A DNA stretch of 56,737 nucleotides from Armatimonadota bacterium. Its GTDB lineage: Bacteria; Sysuimicrobiota; Sysuimicrobiia; Sysuimicrobiales; Kaftiobacteriaceae. The notes below the pieces were generated by a model. It did no database searches. It worked only from the letters and a program-made list of their open reading frames with translations, and had not been told where the DNA came from. Each line of letters starts with the position of its first letter. Position 1 is the stretch's first letter. Positions 8,040 to 13,876 of this stretch are shown here, one piece after another. The stretch covers positions 1 through 56,737 of the forward strand of contig JAVHLZ010000016.1 in assembly GCA_031081675.1 (NCBI GenBank). The letters run 5' to 3'. The translations under genes were made by a program, and so were the position numbers.

Positions 8040-8975
8040 ATGGTGCGGATTGCGGTGGTGGGCAGCGCCAACATGGACCTGGTGGTGACCGCTCCCCGGC
8101 TGCCCCAGGTGGGGGAGACGGTGATCGGGGGAACCTTTGCCACCTTTCCCGGAGGCAAGGGGGCCAACCAGGCGGTGGCCGCGGCCCGGCTGGGAGCGTC
8201 CGTGGCGATGGTGGGACGGGTGGGCGCAGACGCGTTCGGGCGCGCCCTGCGGGACGGGCTGGCCGCCGAAGGAGTCGACGTCCGCCACCTGCGGGAGGAC
8301 CCGCAGGCCAGCACCGGCGTGGCCCTGATCACCGTGGACCAGGCAGGACGCAACACCATCGTGGTGGCCAGCGGCGCCAACATGCGGGTCAGCGCCGACG
8401 ACGTGGAGGCCGCCCGGGATGTCCTGGCCGCCAGCCAGGTGGTGCTGCTCCAGCTGGAGGTGCCGGTGCCGGTGGTTCTCCACGCGGCGCGGCTTGCGTC
8501 GGAGGCCGGGTGCCGGGTGATCCTGGATCCGGCGCCCGCCCCCGCCGACCCGCTGCCTGAGTCCCTGTACCGGCTGCTGACGGTGATCAACCCCAACGAA
8601 GTGGAAGCCCGGGCGCTGACGGGCGTGGATCCCGCCGACGCCGACGGCGCCCGGCGGGCGGCCGACACGCTGCTGGCGCGCGGCTGCCGGGCTGCGGTGA
8701 TCAAGCTCGGCGAGCGCGGGTCCTATGTGGCCGCGGACGGGGTGCGGGAGCTCGCGCCGGCTGTGCCGGTGCAGGCCGTGGACACGACGGCGGCCGGCGA
8801 CGCCTTTGCGGCGGCGCTGGCGGTGGCGCTCGCCGAAGGGCGGGACCTGCGCGGTGCCGTACGATTTGCCACCGTGGCGGCCGCCGTGTCGGTGACCCGT
8901 GCGGGCGCCCAGCCGTCCATGCCCCGGCGCGAGGAGGTTCTGGCCCTGGCGCGTGAGGCCGGGGTGGTACTGTAG
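8040..8975 (+). CDS. rbsK: Ribokinase (PfkB family)
   Basis: 311 residues, the normal length. Phosphorylates ribose (or a related pentose/nucleoside) at O5 with ATP. N-terminal GSANMDLV, the PfkB signature GGKGANQAVAAARLG (about residues 40-55), and the C-terminal active-site/anion-hole motif DTTAAGDAF with the catalytic Asp are all present. ATG 8040 follows GGAGGACGGC; the upstream in-frame GTG at 8019 lacks this. It stands alone, closed by a hairpin at 8987. With DeoC nearby it suggests pentose salvage. Confidence 0.92.
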   Translation: MVRIAVVGSANMDLVVTAPRLPQVGETVIGGTFATFPGGKGANQAVAAARLGASVAMVGRVGADAFGRALRDGLAAEGVDVRHLREDPQASTGVALITVDQAGRNTIVVASGANMRVSADDVEAARDVLAASQVVLLQLEVPVPVVLHAARLASEAGCRVILDPAPAPADPLPESLYRLLTVINPNEVEARALTGVDPADADGARRAADTLLARGCRAAVIKLGERGSYVAADGVRELAPAVPVQAVDTTAAGDAFAAALAVALAEGRDLRGAVRFATVAAAVSVTRAGAQPSMPRREEVLALAREAGVVL

Positions 8976-8986
8976 GGATGACCCTC

Positions 8987-9011
8987 CCCGCCGCAGGCAA
9001 TCTGCGGCGGG
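8987..9011 (+). terminator. Hairpin after ribokinase
   Basis: A 10-bp perfect stem (CCCGCCGCAG/CTGCGGCGGG) with a 5-nt loop, just after the rbsK stop. No U-tract follows. Confidence 0.6.
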
Positions 9012-9042
9012 CGTGCGGGGGACAGACTCGGGAGGTGGACCG

Positions 9043-9453
9043 ATGGAGGCGCGGGACATCATGACCAAGGATGTGATCACTCTGTCCCCGGACATGAGCG
9101 TCGAGGAGGCGACCGACGTCCTGCTGCGCTACCGGATCCACGGGGCGCCGGTCACCACCCCGGAAGGCCAGCTGCTGGGCATGGTGAGCTTCATGGACCT
9201 GGCGCGCCGGGCCGGGGAAGACGCCCGGGTCGAGGACATCATGACCCCCGACCCGGTGGTGGCCCAGGAGGACACGCCGGTGGAGGAGATCGCGCGGCTG
9301 ATGCTCGACCAGATGGTGCGCCGGATCCCCATTGTGCGGGCGGGCAAGGTGGTGGGTATCGTCAGCGCCAGCGACATCGTCCAGCTCTTCCTCAACCTGC
9401 ACGAGGCTCCCCGACCGCGCGGGCCGGAGAGGGCCGCCCGCACGGGGAGGTGA
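9043..9453 (+). CDS. CBS-domain pair protein
   Basis: 136 residues consisting of two CBS motifs: RDIMTKDVITLSPDMSVEEA at the N-terminus and EDIMTPDPVVAQEDTPVEEI from about residue 65. Stand-alone CBS pairs bind AMP/ATP or SAM and regulate partners. ATG 9043 follows GGGAGGTGGACCG. The stop overlaps the leader of the OsmC gene, so the two form an operon. Partner unknown. Confidence 0.9.
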   Translation: MEARDIMTKDVITLSPDMSVEEATDVLLRYRIHGAPVTTPEGQLLGMVSFMDLARRAGEDARVEDIMTPDPVVAQEDTPVEEIARLMLDQMVRRIPIVRAGKVVGIVSASDIVQLFLNLHEAPRPRGPERAARTGR

Positions 9454-9458
9454 CGGCG

Positions 9459-9908
9459 ATGGCCGAGGTGCGGGTGGAGTGGCGGGCGCCGATGGTCTTC
9501 GTCGGCGGGCCGGCGGGGGCGGCTCCCGTGCTGATGGACGCCTCCCCCGAGGCGGGCGGCACCGGGGTGGCGCCCTCGCCGATGGAAACGGTTCTGGCCG
9601 CCCTGGCGGGCTGCTCGGGGATCGACGTGGTGAGCATCCTGCAGAAGATGCGGGCGCCCCTGGCGGGGCTGCGCATCGACGTGGCGGGGGAGCGGGCGCC
9701 TGAGCCGCCCCGGGTCTTCACCGCGATCCGCATGCGGTATACGGCGTGGGGACCGGGGTTGGATCCGGAGGCGGTGCGGCGGGCGGTGGCTCTCTCCCTG
9801 GATCGCTACTGCTCGGTGGCGGCGATGTTGCGGGCGACGGCGGCCATCACCCACGAGGTGGTCGTCGCCCCGGGCGACGCTGTGGACCGGCCGCCCGTGG
9901 CCTCCTGA
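9459..9908 (+). CDS. OsmC/Ohr family protein
   Basis: 149 residues. OsmC-fold thiol peroxidases reduce organic hydroperoxides with two cysteines. Both expected positions are filled: one in LAGCSGIDVVSIL (about residue 50) and one in DRYCSVAAML (about 110). The longer N-terminal loop and PSPMETVLAAL segment resemble the YhfA-like branch rather than Ohr. ATG 9459 is placed by the SD GGGGAGGTG; the GTG at 9450 is part of that SD. It is translationally linked to the preceding CBS gene. A second OsmC-type gene is at 27077. Confidence 0.88.
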   Translation: MAEVRVEWRAPMVFVGGPAGAAPVLMDASPEAGGTGVAPSPMETVLAALAGCSGIDVVSILQKMRAPLAGLRIDVAGERAPEPPRVFTAIRMRYTAWGPGLDPEAVRRAVALSLDRYCSVAAMLRATAAITHEVVVAPGDAVDRPPVAS

Positions 9909-9948
9909 CGCCGCCGGGGCGCGCCCCTGGCTTCGCGTTGTGGGTGAT

Positions 9949-10230
9949 CTAGGGCGTCTCCGCGGCCCGGCGCGGCGCCAGCAGCCTCTCGGCCAGCGCG
10001 AGGATCCAGCGATTCTGCCGCAGGGCCGTCCGGTGATACCGGCGGCTGCGGGCGACCTCCTCGCGTACCGCCTCCAGCGCCCGCCGGTGCGCTCGCGCCT
10101 CGCGGCGCGTCGCCTCCCGAGCCGCCCGGACCCTCTGCCATTCGCCCTCCAGCATCCGGGCGTGCTCGTCCGGCCGCCCCACGCCCCGAGGCGGGCTCTC
10201 TCCCATCAGGACCTGCTCGTAGCGGGCCAT
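9949..10230 (-). CDS. Small coiled-coil protein, family A member 1
   Basis: 93 residues, unrecognised family. Arg/Glu/Ala-rich and predicted mostly helical coiled coil, ending in a tryptophan-containing motif, RRYHRTALRQNRWILALAERLL. The same pattern (RRYHREAL..NKWLLALVDRLL) ends the neighbouring gene, so the two are paralogues. No membrane segment or signal. ATG 10230 has a GAGAGGG SD and a dyad-class promoter 18-60 bp upstream. Function unknown; a structural or nucleoid/cytoskeletal role is only a guess. Confidence 0.6.
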   Translation of the reverse strand: MARYEQVLMGESPPRGVGRPDEHARMLEGEWQRVRAAREATRREARAHRRALEAVREEVARSRRYHRTALRQNRWILALAERLLAPRRAAETP

Positions 10231-10235
10231 CCCTC

Positions 10236-10634
10236 TCACCCGGCGCCAGGGTAGGGGGCGGCGGAGGGACGTCCCATCGGGCGCGCGCCCGATTTGGCAT
10301 CGGGCGCCGGCTGTATTCGGGCAGGGGGGCGGCCGCCCGCGCGGCGGGGAGGCCCCCACAGGGGCAGCAGGCGGTCCACCAGGGCCAGCAGCCATTTGTT
10401 GGCCGCCAGGGCCTCCCGGTGATAGCGCCGCTCTTCCGCCATCCGGGACCGGACCTGGTCCAGGACCCGCCGGTGCTGGCGCCGGTCCTCCCGCAACCGC
10501 ACCCGGGAGGTGGTCAGCGTCCCGCGCTCCTGCTCCAGGGCGCGGCGGTGCTCGGCCCGGGCCTGCTCCAGAAGGAGCCGGGCGTGTCGCACCTCGGCCA
10601 GGAAACGCCGGCGGTGTTCGGGAATCTCCAGCAT
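10236..10634 (-). CDS. Small coiled-coil protein, family A member 2
   Basis: 132 residues, unrecognised family and paralogous to 9949-10230. Residues 1-95 are a highly charged coiled coil (LLLEQARAEHRRALEQERG...) with the terminal Trp motif NKWLLALVDRLL. The last about 30 residues (including DAKSGARPMGRP) are encoded by DNA that is also the dyad-class promoter of the downstream paralogue, so this tail is probably unselected read-through of non-coding sequence. Start at ATG 10634 (MLEIPEHRRRF), since upstream in-frame sequence looks non-coding. Confidence 0.6.
   Translation of the reverse strand: MLEIPEHRRRFLAEVRHARLLLEQARAEHRRALEQERGTLTTSRVRLREDRRQHRRVLDQVRSRMAEERRYHREALAANKWLLALVDRLLPLWGPPRRAGGRPPARIQPAPDAKSGARPMGRPSAAPYPGAG
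10248..10293 (-). promoter_or_regulatory. Dyad-class promoter of coiled-coil gene 9949-10230
   Basis: Minus strand ATCGG (10293-10289), N8, CCGATGG (10280-10274), 20 bp, TACCCT (10253-10248). The core ATCGGGCGCGCGCCCGAT is an 18-bp perfect palindrome, the best dyad in the window. A further CCGATGC half-site lies just upstream. Confidence 0.8.
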
Positions 10635-10693
10635 CGGTGTTGAGCGTAGGCGCGGCGCGCCCGGGAGCGGATCGGGCGGAAAGCTGATTTTCG

Positions 10694-10779
10694 CTCGGGC
10701 GCCGACCCGATGGCGGGAGCAACCGACCGCCAAATACCGCCTGCGCCCGATGGTTCCGCCCCGGACCGCGGGCTACGGT
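10694..10779 (+). promoter_or_regulatory. Tandem dyad-class sites, promoter of the por operon
   Basis: Distal site CTCGG-N8-CCGATGG (10694-10713). Proximal CCGATGG (10747-10753) followed at 20 bp by TACGGT (10774-10779). The two sites are 40 bp apart, close to four helical turns, hence on one DNA face. The predicted start near 10786 leaves a leader of about 76 nt before porG. Confidence 0.75.
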
Positions 10780-10861
10780 GGGAACAGGGCCGTCCGCGGT
10801 GTGCCGGGCGGGACTCGATGTCTCCGGCATCCGTGCCGGAGGTGGCGCGGGAGGGTACGGG

Positions 10862-11455
10862 ATGGGCGTGGCCATTCCCCGGATGGACATCCGCTGGCAC
10901 GGCCGCGGAGGGTTCGGGGCCAAGACCGCGGCGGCACTGCTGGCGGAGTGGGTGATCGACATGGGCGGCTACGGGCAGGCCGCCCCGGAGTTCGGACCCG
11001 AGCGGCGCGGGGCTCCGGTGCAGGCGTTCACCCGCATCGGCCCGGATCCCATCCGCCGCCGCGGGCCCATCGAGAGGCCGGACGTGCTGGTGGTCCTGGA
11101 TCGCGGGCTGCTGCAGGCTCCCGCCACCACCGCCGGGGTGGACGCCCGCACCTGGGTCCTGGTCAACGCGCCCGGCGCCGTGGAGGTGCCGGGGGTCGCC
11201 GCCGGGCGGGTGGTGGCGGTGGACGCCTCCCGCATCGCCCGCCAGCACCTGGGCCGGGACATCCCCAACGTCCCCATGCTGGCAGCGGTGGTGGCGGTGC
11301 TCCTCCCCGCGCTGCGGGAGCCGTTTGTGACGTGGTTGCCCCGCCGGCTGGCCGCGGAGTTCCGCGAGGAGGTGGTCGCCGCCAACCTGGCGGCGGCCCG
11401 GCAGGCCATGGAGGAGGTGGCCCGTGAGCACGCAGGCATCGTGGCGCGCCCTTGA
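10862..11455 (+). CDS. porG: 2-oxoacid:ferredoxin oxidoreductase, gamma subunit
   Basis: 197 residues. Gamma subunit of a four-subunit pyruvate (or related 2-oxoacid):ferredoxin oxidoreductase, which converts the oxoacid, CoA and oxidised ferredoxin to acyl-CoA, CO2 and reduced ferredoxin. The N-terminal GRGGFGAKTAAALLAEW and the APEFGPERRGAPVQAFTRI segment are typical of the gamma family. ATG 10862 opens the porGDAB operon; porD overlaps its 3' end by 32 bp. Separate gamma/delta subunits are the arrangement of archaea and thermophilic bacteria. Confidence 0.93.
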   Translation: MGVAIPRMDIRWHGRGGFGAKTAAALLAEWVIDMGGYGQAAPEFGPERRGAPVQAFTRIGPDPIRRRGPIERPDVLVVLDRGLLQAPATTAGVDARTWVLVNAPGAVEVPGVAAGRVVAVDASRIARQHLGRDIPNVPMLAAVVAVLLPALREPFVTWLPRRLAAEFREEVVAANLAAARQAMEEVAREHAGIVARP

Positions 11456-11714
11456 CCGCGGCCCGGTCATTGCCGGGGGCACCAGTCGGGCCTTCCTGAC
11501 CGGGACCTGGCGGACCGAGCGGCCGGTCCTGGACCTGGAGCGGTGCATCCACTGCATGCTGTGCTGGCTGTACTGCCCCGATTCGTCGATCCAGGCCCGG
11601 GATGGCCGGGTGGTGGGCATCGACCTGGATCACTGCAAGGGGTGCGGCGTGTGCGCGGCCGTCTGTCCGCCGCGGGCCCACGCCATCGTCATGGTTCCGG
11701 AGGGACAGCCATGA
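11424..11714 (+). CDS. porD: 2-oxoacid:ferredoxin oxidoreductase, delta (ferredoxin) subunit
   Basis: 96 residues with two [4Fe-4S] motifs: CIHCMLCWLYCP and CKGCGVCAAVCP. It relays electrons from the catalytic subunits to soluble ferredoxin. The GTG start at 11424 is supported by GGAGGTGGCCC just upstream and by the family length. It overlaps porG in another frame, and its stop overlaps the porA start (ATGA), so subunit synthesis is coupled. Confidence 0.93.
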   Translation: MSTQASWRALDRGPVIAGGTSRAFLTGTWRTERPVLDLERCIHCMLCWLYCPDSSIQARDGRVVGIDLDHCKGCGVCAAVCPPRAHAIVMVPEGQP

Positions 11715-12895
11715 GCGTCCTGGCGCCCACCCGCCGGCTGGGACTGACCGGCAACGATGCGGTCGCCCTGGCGTGGAAGCAGATCAACCCCGACGTGGTG
11801 GCGGCCTACCCCATCACGCCCAGCACCCAGGTGGTGGAGAAGTTCTCCCAGTACGTGGCCGACGGGGTGGTGCAGACGCAGTTCGTGCCGGTGGAATCCG
11901 AGCACTCGGCCCTGTCGGCGTGCGTGGGGGCCGCCGCCTGCGGCGCCCGGGTCATGACGGCGACATCGTCCCAGGGCCTGGCCCTGATGCACGAGATTCT
12001 CTACATCGCCGCCGGCCTGCGCCTGCCCATCGTCATGGCGGTGGCCAACCGGGCCCTGTCGGCTCCCATCAACATCCACGGCGATCACAGCGACGCCATG
12101 GGGTCCCGCGACAGCGGCTGGCTGCAGCTGTACGCCAAGGATGTGCAGGACGCATACGACCTGACCATCCTGGCCGTCCGGGTGGCGGAGCGGGCGCGGC
12201 TGCCGGTCATGGTGGGGCTGGACGGGTTCACCCTCAGCCACAGCCTGGAGGTGGTGGACGTCTACGGCGACGACGCCGTACGGGCGTTCGTGGGGCCGGG
12301 GCCCGACGACCACTATCACTTCCTGGACAGTCCCGAGCCGATCACCATCGGCCCGCTGGCCCTGCCGGACTCCTACATGGACTTCCGCCGCGCCCTGGCC
12401 GAGGCGGTCGCCCGCTCGGCGGAGATCATCGCCAGGGAGGCGGCGGCGTTCCGCGAGCATTTCGGGCGGTCGCTGCCCGTCTTCGTGGAGCCGGTGGCCA
12501 TGGAGGCGGCCCGGGCCGCCGTCGTCCTGATGGGGTCGTACGCGGGGGTGGTGGAGGAAGCGGTGCTCCGCTGGCGGGAGGCGGGCCGGGCCGTCGGGCT
12601 GGTGCGGCCGGTCGTCTTCCGCCCGTTCCCCGCGGAGGCGCTGCGGGCGGCCCTGGCCGGGGTCGAGCACGTGGTGGTGATGGAACGTGCCGACACCCTG
12701 TCCACCCTCGGCGGTCCCCTGGGGGTGGAGCTCCGCGCCGCCCTCTACGGCGCCGTCCGGCGGCCGGTGGTGACCGACGTGATCTTCGGCCTGGGAGGGC
12801 GCGAACTGCGGGAGGAAGACCTGGAGCAGGTCGGGCGCCTGGTCGAGGAGGCGCCCGGGGGAGTGCGCTACCTGGGCACCGGCGATGGGGTCTGA
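11711..12895 (+). CDS. porA: 2-oxoacid:ferredoxin oxidoreductase, alpha subunit
   Basis: 394 residues. The N-terminal pyrimidine-binding domain includes AYPITPST and the SEHSALSACVGAAACGAR segment (cofactor/substrate side); domain II lies in the last 130 residues. Overall similarity pattern and length fit pyruvate:ferredoxin oxidoreductase alpha rather than the longer 2-oxoglutarate enzymes, though substrate is inferred from neighbours. ATG 11711 overlaps the porD stop. Followed 12 bp later by porB. Confidence 0.93.
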   Translation: MSVLAPTRRLGLTGNDAVALAWKQINPDVVAAYPITPSTQVVEKFSQYVADGVVQTQFVPVESEHSALSACVGAAACGARVMTATSSQGLALMHEILYIAAGLRLPIVMAVANRALSAPINIHGDHSDAMGSRDSGWLQLYAKDVQDAYDLTILAVRVAERARLPVMVGLDGFTLSHSLEVVDVYGDDAVRAFVGPGPDDHYHFLDSPEPITIGPLALPDSYMDFRRALAEAVARSAEIIAREAAAFREHFGRSLPVFVEPVAMEAARAAVVLMGSYAGVVEEAVLRWREAGRAVGLVRPVVFRPFPAEALRAALAGVEHVVVMERADTLSTLGGPLGVELRAALYGAVRRPVVTDVIFGLGGRELREEDLEQVGRLVEEAPGGVRYLGTGDGV

Positions 12896-12907
12896 GGAGG
12901 GGACGCG

Positions 12908-13846
12908 ATGGCGCTGAACCTGCGGGAGCTGTCCAAGCGGGCCGAGGGGCTGGCCCCGGGGCACCGGGCGTGCGCCGGGTGCGGGTTCCCCATGATCATC
13001 CGGCTCCTGCTGGCCACCGCCCCGGAACCGGTGGTGGTGGTCAACGCCACCGGCTGCCTGGAGGTGGTGTCCACCATCTACCCGTACTCGGCGTGGCCGG
13101 TGCCGTGGCTGCACAACGCCTTCGAGAACGCGGCGGCCACTGCGTCCGGGGTGGAGGCGGCAGCCCGGGCGCTGCAGGCCCGCGGCCGCCTGGCGCGCCG
13201 GCCCAAGGTGGTGGCCATCGGCGGCGACGGGGGCACCTACGACATCGGCCTGCAGAGCCTGTCGGGGGCCGCGGAGAGAGGCCACGACTTCCTGTACATC
13301 TGCTACAACAACGAAGGCTACATGAACACCGGCATCCAGCGCAGCAGCGCCACCCCTCAGGGCGCCCGCACCACCACCTCTCCCGCGGGCGCCGTGCTGC
13401 CGGGCAAGGTGCAGCCCCGCAAGGACCTGACGGAGATCATGGCGGCCCACCGCATGCCCTATGTGGCCCAGGCCAGCATCAGCCACTGGGGCGACCTGGC
13501 CAAGAAGCTGCGCCGGGCCCTGACCACCTCCGGCCCGACCTTCATCAACGTCCTGACCCCCTGCCAGCCCGGGTGGGACTACCCGCCCGACCAGCTGGTG
13601 GAGATCGCCCGCCTGGCCGTGGAGACCCGCTACTGGCCCCTGTACGAGGTCGAGGACGGCGCGCGCTACCGGCTCACCTACATCCCCCGGGAGCCTCTGC
13701 CCGTCCGCGCGTGGCTGGAGAGACAGGGCCGGTTCAAGCACCTGCTGGCGGATGAGGCCCGGGTGGCGGAGCTCCAGGCGTGGGTGGACGACAACTGGGC
13801 CCGCCTGACGTCCCGGGCGGCGGCGTCCGGAGAGCGGGTGTCCTGA
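12908..13846 (+). CDS. porB: 2-oxoacid:ferredoxin oxidoreductase, beta (TPP) subunit
   Basis: 312 residues. Carries the thiamine diphosphate motif GGDGGTYDIG ... NNEGYMNTG and the proximal [4Fe-4S] cysteines: CAGC near residues 22-25, NATGC near 51 and one in LTPCQPGW near 220. This four-Cys arrangement is that of pyruvate:ferredoxin oxidoreductase beta. ATG 12908 follows GAGGGG. It completes porGDAB; 30 bp later begins the acetyl-CoA synthetase-like fusion gene, which could use the acetyl-CoA made here. Confidence 0.93.
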   Translation: MALNLRELSKRAEGLAPGHRACAGCGFPMIIRLLLATAPEPVVVVNATGCLEVVSTIYPYSAWPVPWLHNAFENAAATASGVEAAARALQARGRLARRPKVVAIGGDGGTYDIGLQSLSGAAERGHDFLYICYNNEGYMNTGIQRSSATPQGARTTTSPAGAVLPGKVQPRKDLTEIMAAHRMPYVAQASISHWGDLAKKLRRALTTSGPTFINVLTPCQPGWDYPPDQLVEIARLAVETRYWPLYEVEDGARYRLTYIPREPLPVRAWLERQGRFKHLLADEARVAELQAWVDDNWARLTSRAAASGERVS

Positions 13847-13876
13847 CCACCGGCAGTCGCCCCCGGCCAGCACGCG

